A model generated the notes under the pieces. The model was not told the origin of the DNA. It ran no database searches and worked only from the letters and a program-made list of their open reading frames with translations. The position numbers and the translations under genes were made by a program. A stretch of DNA of 64,000 bases from Streptomyces cynarae (GTDB lineage: Bacteria; Actinomycetota; Actinomycetes; Streptomycetales; Streptomycetaceae), in assembly GCF_025642135.1 (NCBI RefSeq), contig NZ_CP106793.1:5796001-5860000 (forward strand). The letters run 5' to 3'. Below, one piece after another: positions 1 through 8,773 of the stretch (its first letter is position 1; the number at the start of each line of letters is the position of its first letter).

Positions 1-439
1 CCAGGAGCCGCTGCGCCCGCTCCCGGGCGGCGGCCCTGCTCTCGCGCTTGACCTGGACCGGCGCCTCCATGACGTTCTCCAGCGCCGTCATGTGCGGGAA
101 GAGGTTGAAGCGCTGGAACACCATGCCGATGTCCCGTCGCTGCGCCGCGACCTCCTTCTCCTTCAGCTCGTAGAGCTTGTCGCCCTTCTGCCGGTAGCCG
201 ACCAGGTCCCCGTCGACGTAGAGTCGCCCGGCGCTGATCTTCTCCAGGTGGTTGATGCACCGCAGGAAGGTGGACTTGCCCGAGCCGGAGGGGCCGATGA
301 GGCAGAACACCTCCCGTGGGTTCACCTCCAGGTCGATGCCCTTGAGGATGTGCGCCGGCCCGAAGGACTTGTGGACGCCCTCTGCCTTGACCATCGGGCC
401 GCCGCCGCTCTTGGCGACGTCCTTGCCGAGACTGCTCAT
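1..439 (-). CDS. Polar amino-acid ABC transporter ATP-binding protein (partial, 3' end outside window)
   Basis: The first 146 residues of the ATPase of a glutamate/glutamine-type importer. Walker A GPSGSGKST lies at about residues 49-57 and the Q-loop at Gln109, followed by the RFNLFPHMT stretch typical of the GlnQ/GluA family. It would power uptake from the cytoplasmic face, together with the permease and lipoprotein upstream. The ATG overlaps the permease stop as ATGA, so the two are translationally coupled; an internal ATG at residue 16 is a less likely start. The signature motif, Walker B and H-loop lie outside the window. Family assignment is secure; the substrate is inferred from the whole operon. 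Confidence 0.95.
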   Translation of the reverse strand, partial: MSSLGKDVAKSGGGPMVKAEGVHKSFGPAHILKGIDLEVNPREVFCLIGPSGSGKSTFLRCINHLEKISAGRLYVDGDLVGYRQKGDKLYELKEKEVAAQRRDIGMVFQRFNLFPHMTALENVMEAPVQVKRESRAAARERAQRLL

Positions 440-1365
440 CGGGCCACCTCCGGGCGGCGGAACGAACCGAACAGACGGAGGTTCCTCTTCAGCCGCTGCA
501 GCGGGGTCGGCGGCAGGTTGCGCGTCGAACCGCGGGCGTAACGGCGTTCGATGTAGTACTGGACGATGCTGAAGATCGTGGTCAGGATCAGGTACCAGAT
601 CGACGCCACGAAGTACATCTCCACGACCGCCAGCGAGGTGCTGGAGATGTCCTGGGACCGCTTGATGAGCTCGTTGAACTGGACCGCGTAGGCCAGCGAC
701 GAGGTCTTCAGCATGTTGATGAACTCGTTGCCCGTCGGCGGGACGATCACCCGCATCGCCTGCGGGAGGATCACGCGCCGCAGGGTCTGACCCTGGGTCA
801 TGCCCAGCGCGTGGGACGCCTCCGTCTGCCCCTCGTCCACCGACTGGATGCCCGCGCGCACGATCTCCGCCATGTACGCGGCCTCGTTCAGGCCGAGGCC
901 CAGGAGAGCCGTCAGGAACGGCGTCATCACCTGGTTCATCTCGTCCTTGTAGAACCCCAGGTTCAGAATGGGGAACACGAGTGCGATGTTGTACCAGAGG
1001 AGCAGCTGGACCAGGACCGGGGTGCCGCGGAAGAACCAGATGTAGAACCAGGACACCGTGCTGGTGACCGGGTTCGACGACATCCGCATCACCGCGAGGA
1101 CGACGCCCAGGGCGAGGCCGAGCACCATGGCGAGCACGGAGATGTACAGCGTGTGCCAGGCTCCGGAAAGGATCGTCCCGTCCGTGAGATAGTCCGGGAT
1201 CACGCTGTAGTTGATCTTCGCGTTGGAGAACGCGATCCCGACCAGCACCACCACGGCGACGACCAGGACGCCGGCCACCCAGCGCCCGTAGTGGCGCACC
1301 GGTATGGCCTTGATCTGCTCCGGCGGCACCGTCGGCGCCGGAGTCTTGTCGACAGTGTCAGTCAC
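436..1365 (-). CDS. Polar amino-acid ABC transporter permease
   Basis: A 309-residue integral membrane permease of the HisM/GlnP family. After a hydrophilic N-terminal tail of about 28 residues there is a first membrane segment (about 30-47), then the family core from about residue 65 with further membrane spans. The cytoplasmic EAA loop that contacts the ATPase is visible around residues 180-210 (EASHALGMTQ then ILPQAMRVIVPP). The C-terminus is basic. Only one permease gene is present, so it presumably homodimerises; some family members use two different permeases. It lies 29 bp downstream of the lipoprotein gene and overlaps the ATPase start by 4 bp, forming an operon. Confidence 0.94.
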   Translation of the reverse strand: MTDTVDKTPAPTVPPEQIKAIPVRHYGRWVAGVLVVAVVVLVGIAFSNAKINYSVIPDYLTDGTILSGAWHTLYISVLAMVLGLALGVVLAVMRMSSNPVTSTVSWFYIWFFRGTPVLVQLLLWYNIALVFPILNLGFYKDEMNQVMTPFLTALLGLGLNEAAYMAEIVRAGIQSVDEGQTEASHALGMTQGQTLRRVILPQAMRVIVPPTGNEFINMLKTSSLAYAVQFNELIKRSQDISSTSLAVVEMYFVASIWYLILTTIFSIVQYYIERRYARGSTRNLPPTPLQRLKRNLRLFGSFRRPEVAR

Positions 1366-1394
1366 GGTGACTGCCCTTCAGTGTTGCGTGAGGC

Positions 1395-2363
1395 TCAGGA
1401 GCCGCCGTTGATCTTCGCGTCGGTCACCGCGCCGTCCGTGACGTTCCACTTCTGCAGGATCTTCTGGTACTCGCCGCTCTTGATGATCGCGCTCACGGCC
1501 GCCTGGAGGGCGTCGCGCAGCTGGGCGTCCTCCTTGCTGACCGCGATGCCGTACGGACCCGCCTCGATCTGGTCGCCGACGACCTCGAAGTCCTTGCCGC
1601 CGCCCGAGGTCTTGGCGTTGTAGGCCGCGACCGGGAAGTCGTTGAGGTCCGCGACGGACGCGCCCTGCTTGAGGCGGAGCAGAGCCTCGGGGTCGGTGTC
1701 GAAGGTCTGCAGCGTGATGGGCTTCTTGCCGTCCTTCTTGCACTTCGTGTTCTGCGCCTTGGCGACGCCCTCGGACGTGGTGCCCTGCTGCAGGGCCACC
1801 ACCTTGCCGCACAGGTCGTCCAGCGACTTGACGCCCTTCGGGTTGCCCTTCTGGACGAGGATCGAGGTACCGGCGGTGAAGTAGTCGACGAAGTCGACGC
1901 CGTTGCCGATCTTCTTGCCGGTGTCGGAGTCGATGCCGTTCTGGCGGTCCTTGGTGTCGTTCATCGCGGACATGATCACGTTGAACCGCTTGGCCTGCAG
2001 GCCCAGGATGAGCTGGTTGAACTTGCCGTTCTGGAAGTCGAACTTCACGCCCAGCTGCTTGCCGAGGGCGTCCGCGATGTCCGGGTCGATGCCGACGGCC
2101 TTGCCGCCCTGCATGAACTCGACCGGAGCGTACGAGATGTCGGAGCCGACCTTGATGACGCCCGCGTCACGGATGTCCTTGGGAAGCTTGCCGGCGAGCG
2201 GCGCCGAGGACGTGGACGAACCGCCGCCGCTGTTGTCGGTGCTGCCCTTGTCCGTGTGGTCGCCACAACCGGCCAGCACCAGGGTGCCCGCGACCGCGAT
2301 GGCGCCGACCGCGGCTATTCGGGAGCGCGTGGCGGTCGTACGACGGGTGGAGCGTGCGGTCAT
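1395..2363 (-). CDS. Amino-acid ABC transporter substrate-binding lipoprotein
   Basis: A 322-residue periplasmic-binding-like lipoprotein of solute-binding family 3 (polar amino acids). The signal peptide ends in a lipobox LVLAGC at about residues 23-28, followed by a Ser/Gly-rich linker; the binding domain starts near residue 55 (LPKDIRDAGVIKVGSDISYAP). I chose the ATG at 2363 because GGAGG stands just upstream and the product then begins with a normal twin-basic lipoprotein signal; a longer frame to 2465 has no such support. It is the first gene of the importer operon and should set its specificity, probably glutamate or a related amino acid (inference). Confidence 0.94.
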   Translation of the reverse strand: MTARSTRRTTATRSRIAAVGAIAVAGTLVLAGCGDHTDKGSTDNSGGGSSTSSAPLAGKLPKDIRDAGVIKVGSDISYAPVEFMQGGKAVGIDPDIADALGKQLGVKFDFQNGKFNQLILGLQAKRFNVIMSAMNDTKDRQNGIDSDTGKKIGNGVDFVDYFTAGTSILVQKGNPKGVKSLDDLCGKVVALQQGTTSEGVAKAQNTKCKKDGKKPITLQTFDTDPEALLRLKQGASVADLNDFPVAAYNAKTSGGGKDFEVVGDQIEAGPYGIAVSKEDAQLRDALQAAVSAIIKSGEYQKILQKWNVTDGAVTDAKINGGS

Positions 2364-2901
2364 GGTGGTTCCTCCGGCGGAATGGGTTGGTGCCGACGGG
2401 TCGACGAGTACACACACCTTCGGGTGTCGCGACCTCGCGTGATTGAGGCATCTTGCCAGTCGCACTGCGGCATTCAGGTGACCCGCTATGTCAAAATCGG
2501 ATAACGGGTGACCCCCGAACCGCCTCGGACGGCCGATTTCGGCCGCACCTTGTGCGGGAATCCTTCCTTCCGGCCGGAAGATCTTCGGTGCATCTCACCA
2601 TGCGGTCGGTCTCACGCCCGCCCGCGTGATCGTGTGAGGGCACGCGGCGGACTTGTCCACATTTTCGGCCATGAGTCATCTCACCGGCGTGTGACCTTCG
2701 CGTTATGGACTCGTCCCGAGCACCATCCGTCCGGTAAGAAGGTGCATTACACCCCTCATCCGGGGCTCAGGGCGCGTGTGCGGCGCGCCCGTCGCGTATG
2801 TGCCCTTACGCACCAGTCACGTGGGTCGTACGCGGTGCCCGCCCACCCCTCAACCAGGAGTGGTCACCCTCAAACCATGCAGATCTAAGGGGTACAAGAC
2901 A
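2364..2901. promoter_or_regulatory. 538-bp divergent intergenic region
   Basis: Non-coding region between the amino-acid importer (leftward) and the malic enzyme (rightward), so it must hold both promoters. The visible structure is a pair of direct repeats GGTGACCC at 2477-2484 and 2507-2514, 30 bp apart (about three helical turns), flanking an A/T-richer core. A TTGACA hexamer on the minus strand (2495-2490) could be a -35 box, but I see no convincing -10 at the right distance. No gene is evident in it. Confidence 0.5.
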
Positions 2902-4125
<1,224 letters not shown>

Positions 4126-4134
4126 CGGTGCGTC

Positions 4135-4163
4135 GGGCGGGCGGGGGCCTCTCCCGCCCGCCC
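4135..4163. terminator. Hairpin terminator after malic enzyme
   Basis: A perfect 11-bp G+C stem (GGGCGGGCGGG with CCCGCCCGCCC) and a 7-nt loop, starting 10 bp after the malic enzyme stop codon. No U-tract follows, which is usual in Streptomyces. Confidence 0.75.
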
Positions 4164-4334
4164 AGCGTGATATGAAGCGCGGCTTCCCGCTCGGCGGTCG
4201 CAAGGCGCCCGGCGTTGGGGGTGGGCCGGGCGTTGGCTGCGCCTTCCGGCGGCGGCAGGGAAGCAGGGAGCAGGGACACGCGTCACAGCCCGTCTCGGTT
4301 CCCTCCGCCAGGCGCGGAGCCTAATCTCAAGGTC

Positions 4335-5300
4335 ATGTTCGCTGCCTACGCCGCCCGTATCGACCGCGACAACCCCCTCTCCGGCCTTGAGTTGGGAGAG
4401 CGCCCGGCCCCCGAGCGGAGGCCCGGCTGGACGACCGTGACCGTCAAGGCCGCCTCCCTCAACCATCACGACCTCTGGTCCCTCAGGGGCGTCGGGCTCT
4501 CCGAGGACAAGCTCCCCATGATCCTCGGCTGCGACGCGGCCGGCGTCGACGAGGACGGCAACGAGGTCGTACTCCACTCCGTCATCGGACAGACCGGCCA
4601 TGGCGTCGGCCCCGACGAGCCGCGCTCCATCCTCACCGAGCGCTACCAGGGCACGTTCGCCGAACAGGTCTCCGTGCCGACCTGGAACCTCCTTCCCAAG
4701 CCCGGGGAACTCTCCTTCGAGGAGGCCGCCTGCCTCCCCACCGCCTGGCTGACGGCCTACCGCATGCTGTTCACCAACGCCGGAGTCCGCCCCGGTGACT
4801 CCGTCCTCGTCCAGGGTGCGGGCGGCGGTGTCGCGACCGCCGCGATCGTGCTCGGCAAGGCGGCCGGCCTCAGGGTCTTCGCCACCAGCCGGGACGAGGC
4901 CAAGCGCAAGCGGGCCGTGGAACTGGGCGCCGTGGAGGCCCTGGAGTCCGGGGCGCGGCTGCCACAGCGGGTGGACGCCGTCATCGAGACCGTCGGTGCC
5001 GCCACCTGGTCCCACTCGGTCAAGTCCCTGCGTCCCGGGGGCACCCTCGTCATCTCGGGTGCCACCAGTGGTGACCGGCCCTCCCACGCCGAACTCACCC
5101 GCATCTTCTTCCTCGAACTGAAGGTCGTCGGCTCCACCATGGGCTCCAAGGACGAACTGGAGGACCTGCTCTCCTTCTGCGCCGCCACCGGCGTACGCCC
5201 CGTCATCGACGAGGTGCTTCCGCTCGACCGGGCCCGCGAGGGCTTCGAACGTCTGGAAGCCGGAGACCAGTTCGGGAAGATCGTGCTGACCGCCGACTGA
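4335..5300 (+). CDS. Zinc-type alcohol dehydrogenase/quinone oxidoreductase family protein
   Basis: A 321-residue medium-chain dehydrogenase/reductase. It has the N-terminal GroES-like fold (SLNHHDLWSLRG, about residues 41-52), a shortened catalytic lobe, and the NAD(P)-binding core with VLVQGAGGGVATAAI at about residue 156. The structural-zinc Cys cluster of classical alcohol dehydrogenases is absent, so it is closer to the NADPH:quinone reductase subgroup, although Cys, His and Asp near ILGCDAAG remain. The ATG at 4335 is preferred over an upstream in-frame start because the family N-terminus begins there (MFAAYAARID). The substrate is unknown. A strong terminator follows. Confidence 0.88.
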   Translation: MFAAYAARIDRDNPLSGLELGERPAPERRPGWTTVTVKAASLNHHDLWSLRGVGLSEDKLPMILGCDAAGVDEDGNEVVLHSVIGQTGHGVGPDEPRSILTERYQGTFAEQVSVPTWNLLPKPGELSFEEAACLPTAWLTAYRMLFTNAGVRPGDSVLVQGAGGGVATAAIVLGKAAGLRVFATSRDEAKRKRAVELGAVEALESGARLPQRVDAVIETVGAATWSHSVKSLRPGGTLVISGATSGDRPSHAELTRIFFLELKVVGSTMGSKDELEDLLSFCAATGVRPVIDEVLPLDRAREGFERLEAGDQFGKIVLTAD

Positions 5301-5326
5301 CGGCGACGGCGCATTCCGCCACGTGC

Positions 5327-5364
5327 CCATGGCGGGCTCGGGATTCTTCCCGAGCCCGCCATGG
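5327..5364. terminator. Strong symmetrical hairpin terminator
   Basis: A perfect 16-bp inverted repeat (left arm 5327-5342, right arm 5349-5364) with a 6-nt loop, 26 bp after the oxidoreductase stop. It insulates the small HTH/Clp-N operon downstream. Confidence 0.85.
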
Positions 5365-5377
5365 CGTTTCCGTGACC

Positions 5378-5429
5378 GGCTTGTCAACCAGGGTTGACAA
5401 GCCTTGGCGTGTCAACCTATGTTGACATC
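5378..5429 (+). promoter_or_regulatory. Two palindromic operators overlapping a consensus promoter of a leaderless gene
   Basis: Two perfect palindromes share the core TGTCAAC-N4-GTTGACA. The first spans 5378-5403 (11-bp arms), the second 5410-5427 (7-bp arms), with centres 28 bp apart. The right half of the first holds a perfect -35 TTGACA (5394-5399); 18 bp later TATGTT (5418-5423) fits a -10 inside the second palindrome. A start about 7 nt on would fall at or next to the ATG at 5430, and no ribosome-binding site precedes that ATG. A dimeric repressor on both sites would block the polymerase completely; the adjacent HTH protein is the obvious candidate. Confidence 0.75.
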
Positions 5430-5639
5430 ATGACCGAAGCAACGGATCTCGCCGAGCGTGCTGGCGACCGCGATCCGCGAGTGGGGCTGCGAGCCGTCGC
5501 CGCGCTGCGCAGGCTGCTGGAGCAGCTGGAGGCGGTTCAGGTGCGCAGCGCACGCAACCAGGGCTGGTCGTGGCAGGAGATCGCCGCGGAACTCGGAATC
5601 AGCAGGCAGGCCGTGCACAAGAAGTACGGGAGGCAGTGA
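5430..5639 (+). CDS. Small helix-turn-helix DNA-binding protein
   Basis: A 69-residue basic/acidic helical protein. The N-terminal half is a leucine-rich helix (LRAVAALRRLLEQLEAVQ) and the C-terminal half a clear HTH (WSWQEIAAELGISRQAVHKK). I chose the ATG at 5430, where the predicted transcript begins, over an upstream TTG that sits inside the operator. It overlaps the next gene by TGATG, so the pair is co-translated. It is most likely an autoregulator of the operon; the pairing of such a protein with a Clp-N domain protein is frequent in actinobacteria. The DNA target is inferred from position only. Confidence 0.85.
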   Translation: MTEATDLAERAGDRDPRVGLRAVAALRRLLEQLEAVQVRSARNQGWSWQEIAAELGISRQAVHKKYGRQ

Positions 5640-6205
5640 TGTTCGAGAGGTTCACCCAGGACGCCCGCGCGGTGGTCATCGGCGCCGTCGCGCACTGCGA
5701 ACGCGCCGGTGAGCAACGCGTCGACGAAGCCCACCTGCTGCTCGCGCTCCTCGAGAGGGAGGCCGGCCGTGCCGCGTTCGCCCTGACGGCGCTCGGGCTG
5801 ACCGGGCGGCGCGACGTGGTCGAACGGGACCTCGCCGAGGCCCGCCGTCGCGGCGGGCTCACCCGCGCCGACGCGGACGCTCTCGCCGGGCTCGGCATCG
5901 ACCTCACCGAGATCGTCTCCAGGGTCGAGGAGGCCCACGGACAGGGCGCGCTGGCCGGGACCCACGCAGGGGCCGTACGGCGGTCCGGGCGCCGCCCGTT
6001 CACCCGGGGCGCCAAGGACGTACTCACCCGATCCCTGCGCGCCGCCGTCGCTCACGGCGACCGGCACATCGGCGACGAGCACCTGCTCCTTGCCCTGACC
6101 GCCCGCCCCGGCGTCCCCTCCGAGGTCCTCGCCGACCATGGAGCGACCTTCGCGGCCGTGGAGGACCTGCTGTGGGGCGGCAGCGGCCGGGCGAAGGCGG
6201 GGTGA
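5639..6205 (+). CDS. Clp N-terminal (Clp repeat) domain protein without ATPase domain
   Basis: A 188-residue protein with two Clp-N-type repeats. The first covers about residues 1-70 (MFERFTQDARAVVIGAV ... VDEAHLLLALL), the second about residues 115-180 (FTRGAKDVLTRSLRAAV ... IGDEHLLLALT). No Walker motifs are present, so it is a stand-alone adaptor-like or substrate-binding module rather than a ClpA/C ATPase. The ATG overlaps the stop of the HTH gene. Possible roles are substrate delivery or sensing for Clp proteolysis; no function is proven from sequence. Confidence 0.87.
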   Translation: MFERFTQDARAVVIGAVAHCERAGEQRVDEAHLLLALLEREAGRAAFALTALGLTGRRDVVERDLAEARRRGGLTRADADALAGLGIDLTEIVSRVEEAHGQGALAGTHAGAVRRSGRRPFTRGAKDVLTRSLRAAVAHGDRHIGDEHLLLALTARPGVPSEVLADHGATFAAVEDLLWGGSGRAKAG

Positions 6206-6243
6206 GCCTGCCGCCGGGTGACGTCGGCCGGTCGTGAGGAGCT

Positions 6244-7284
6244 TTACCCCTTCCGCGACCGCAGCGTCGCCCCGATGTGTGCCGCCGCCGTCGACAGGTG
6301 CCGGCGGGCGTCGCGCAACTGCTCCTCCGTCACCCCGTGATCCCGGGCCGCGTCGCGGATGTCGTCACGGAAGCGGTCCAGGAGCCGGTCGAGGGCGCGG
6401 GCCGGGTCGCCCGGGAAGTCCTCGTGCGCCCAGGACGGTTCGTACGCACCCGGGAAGTCCTCCGGGGTCGTCGCGTACTCGGGCTGCTCCGCCGTCTTGG
6501 ACGCGCCCGCGGCCCCCGGGCGCCCGAAGCCGAAGTCCTTGCCGAAGTCCTGGCCGAACTCGCCGAACTCCTTGGCCAGTTCGGCCAGGCCCTCCCGTAC
6601 GCCCGTCGGCCAGTCGCCCCGCGCGAAGTGGTCCTGGACCTGCTCCTGCACCCGTCGCGCCATGCGCTGCAGCTCCTCCTGCGCCTGGGCGCGAGCCCGC
6701 TCCTGCGCCTCCTTGGCCTGGCGGCGTGCCCTCTGGGCCTCCTCACGGGCCCGTCGGCTCTCGTCCTTGGCGCGCCGGGCCTGCTCCTTCCACTCCTGCT
6801 TGACGCGGCGCATCTCCTCCCGGGCGGCGCGCCAGGCCTCCTTCTCCGACTGGTCGCCGTACGCCCCGAAGGCACCCGCGTGCTCCTTGGTGCCCCGGCG
6901 CGCCTCGGAGACCGCGGCCCGCATCTCGCGGCGCAGGTCACCCGCCGCCCCCCGGACGTCCGCCTGGATCTCGGCGGCCAGCTCGGCGACCGACTCGCGG
7001 ATCTCCAGCTCCAGGTCGGCCAGTTCACCGCTGCGGTCGGCCAGTTCGGCGCGGCCCGCGTCCGTGATCGCGTACACCTTGCGGCCGCCCTCGGTGGTGT
7101 GCGTGACCAGGCCCTCGGCCTCCAGCTTGGCCAGCCGGGGGTAGACGGTGCCGGCGGACGGTGCGTACAGCCCCTGGAAGCGCTCCTCCAGCAGCCGGAT
7201 CACCTCGTATCCGTGGCGTGGTGCCTCGTCGAGAAGCTTCAGCAGGTACAGCCGCAGGCGTCCATGGGCGAAGACGGGAGGCAT
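6244..7284 (-). CDS. PadR-family transcriptional regulator with long coiled-coil tail
   Basis: A 346-residue regulator. The N-terminal 95 residues form the PadR winged helix (LYLLKLLDEAPRHGYEVIRLLEERF, then GTVYPRLAKLEAEGLV and the wing THTTEGGRKVYAIT). The rest is unusually long: a charged coiled coil (about residues 100-230, rich in Arg, Glu, Ala) and a C-terminal helical segment ending LRSRKG. The ATG at 7284 has GGAAGGGG upstream and lies 1 bp after the stop of the DUF4097 gene, so the two form an operon. It probably autoregulates through the CGATATATCG palindrome at 8297. Confidence 0.9.
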   Translation of the reverse strand: MPPVFAHGRLRLYLLKLLDEAPRHGYEVIRLLEERFQGLYAPSAGTVYPRLAKLEAEGLVTHTTEGGRKVYAITDAGRAELADRSGELADLELEIRESVAELAAEIQADVRGAAGDLRREMRAAVSEARRGTKEHAGAFGAYGDQSEKEAWRAAREEMRRVKQEWKEQARRAKDESRRAREEAQRARRQAKEAQERARAQAQEELQRMARRVQEQVQDHFARGDWPTGVREGLAELAKEFGEFGQDFGKDFGFGRPGAAGASKTAEQPEYATTPEDFPGAYEPSWAHEDFPGDPARALDRLLDRFRDDIRDAARDHGVTEEQLRDARRHLSTAAAHIGATLRSRKG

Positions 7285-7285
7285 G

Positions 7286-8173
7286 TCAGAGCCCCTTCCG
7301 CTCGGTAGGGCCGCCGGTCGTGCCGGGGGAGGCATCGGCGGGCGGCGCGCCCCAGGGCTCGTCCTCGGCGGGTGGGCGGCGCAGCAGGGCGATGGAGCCG
7401 GAGACCGTGGTCGCCTTCAGTCGGCCGTTGCCCCCGCCCAGGCGGCCCGTGATCTTCTTCGCGCCCCACTGCCCGGTGACGCGCAGGTCGTCGAAGGCGT
7501 TGGACACCGTGCCGCTCGCGGTGTTCGCCTCCACCTCGGCGTCGGCCGGGTGAGGGAGACGGATGGCGATCTCGCCCGAGACGTTCGTCAGACGCGCTTC
7601 GGTGGGACCGCTCGTGGGATCGAGGTCCAGGATGATCGAACCGCTGACGGAGTCGGCCTTCACGGACGGGCACGCGCCCTCGATGACGGTCAGGTCGCCG
7701 GAGACGGAGTTGAGCCGCAACTCGCCGGTGACGCCCTGGGCCTCCACGTTTCCCGACACCGTGGTGGCGCGGACCGGGCCGGAGACGCCGACCAGGGTCG
7801 TCGCGCCCGTGACGCTCTTGACGTCGGCGCCGCCGTCGATCCCGGAGACCAGGGCGTCGGCTCCGACCACGCCCACCTCCACGCGAGTGGACGCCGGGAC
7901 GGCGAGGGAGACCACCGCGCTGCGACGCCAGCCCTTGGGGTCGAGCCACTTGAGGAAGCCCTTCCAGGGCAGGTCGTCGTAGGCCACGGTGAGGGTGCCG
8001 TCCTTCTGTGTCACCGTCAGGGAGGGGCCCTCGACCTGTGAGACCTCCAGCCGTGCGGAACCCTCGTCGGTGCCCACGACGTTCACCGTTCCGTTGACGA
8101 TGCGCACGTGGAGTGCGGTCACCGGGTCGTCGAAGGTGAGCTTCCTCGGCTCTGCGACGGACCACTCGGGCAT
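7286..8173 (-). CDS. DUF4097-family beta-strand repeat protein
   Basis: A 295-residue protein dominated by repeated short beta-strands of the form SVSGDLTV, GVSGPVRATTVSGNV and NVSGEIAI, the DUF4097 adhesin-like beta-helix pattern seen next to PadR regulators in actinobacteria. No signal peptide or membrane segment is visible, so it is probably cytoplasmic. I chose the ATG at 8173 because GAGGAGG lies 8 nt upstream; an in-frame ATG at 8293 would add 40 residues and start right after the promoter palindrome, so a leaderless longer form is possible. Biochemical role unknown. Confidence 0.87.
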   Translation of the reverse strand: MPEWSVAEPRKLTFDDPVTALHVRIVNGTVNVVGTDEGSARLEVSQVEGPSLTVTQKDGTLTVAYDDLPWKGFLKWLDPKGWRRSAVVSLAVPASTRVEVGVVGADALVSGIDGGADVKSVTGATTLVGVSGPVRATTVSGNVEAQGVTGELRLNSVSGDLTVIEGACPSVKADSVSGSIILDLDPTSGPTEARLTNVSGEIAIRLPHPADAEVEANTASGTVSNAFDDLRVTGQWGAKKITGRLGGGNGRLKATTVSGSIALLRRPPAEDEPWGAPPADASPGTTGGPTERKGL

Positions 8174-8296
8174 GGTGCTGACCTCCTCGGCCGGTGCGGG
8201 CTCGGGCGGGCGACGGGCGGTCGCCTCGGCAGGCTCGCACGCCGCACACGCTCGCCACACGTCGACGGACGCGGCATATCGCGTCTTCGCCATTCA

Positions 8297-8306
8297 CGAT
8301 ATATCG
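8297..8306. promoter_or_regulatory. CGATATATCG palindrome, probable PadR operator/promoter
   Basis: A perfect 10-bp A/T-rich palindrome in otherwise GC-rich DNA, directly upstream of the outermost possible start of the DUF4097/PadR operon. It can serve as both -10 region and operator; a related half-site (GCATATCGCG) lies at 8278-8287. PadR proteins are known to use short AT palindromes. Confidence 0.55.
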
Positions 8307-8400
8307 CGGACACGGGAAGTCAAGACACTCGTTCCGGTGATCGCTCACGCACAACGGTGGGGCGCCCCCGTCCACGGGGCGCCCCACCCGACGATGCCGC

Positions 8401-8580
8401 CTACTCGTCTTCCTCGTCGTCCAGCCGTGCCAGCCAGGTCGCCAGCCGTTCCACCGGCACCTCAAAGTCCGGGTTGAGGTCGACGAACGTGCGGAGCTGC
8501 TCGGCGAGCCACTCGAAGGTGATCTCCTCCTCGCCGCGCCGCTTCTCCAGTTCCTCGATGCCACGGTCGGTGAAGTACAC
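8401..8580 (-). CDS. Small acidic conserved protein (DUF6104-like)
   Basis: A 59-residue protein, VYFTDRGIEELEKRRGEEE at the start and a highly acidic end (LDDEEDE). It matches my memory of a small Streptomyces family annotated DUF6104. The GTG at 8580 is chosen because AGGAG lies 7 nt upstream; the frame further upstream looks non-coding. It has a helical, amphipathic middle (FEWLAEQLRTFVDLNPDF) and no membrane segment. It follows kgd on the same strand but is separated from it by a strong terminator, so it is probably transcribed independently. Function unknown. Confidence 0.8.
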   Translation of the reverse strand: MYFTDRGIEELEKRRGEEEITFEWLAEQLRTFVDLNPDFEVPVERLATWLARLDDEEDE

Positions 8581-8718
8581 GGATGCTCTCCTGAAGGCGC
8601 TGGGCCGGACGTACAACTCCAGGTTAAGCCGCGTGGCAGCACCGGATCACTGCACGCACCGCTCTCCTGCCCGGGCCCGCCTCCACGTGCGCGTGGGGGG
8701 GGCTACCCGCAACGCGAA

Positions 8719-8756
8719 GGGGCCCGGTCCCGAGCCGGAACTCGGGACCGGGCCCC
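8719..8756. terminator. Strong hairpin terminator after kgd
   Basis: A perfect 16-bp stem (8719-8734 with 8741-8756) and a 6-nt loop, 18 bp beyond the kgd stop codon on the minus strand. Confidence 0.85.
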
Positions 8757-8773
8757 TCGCGGTGCCGTGAGAC

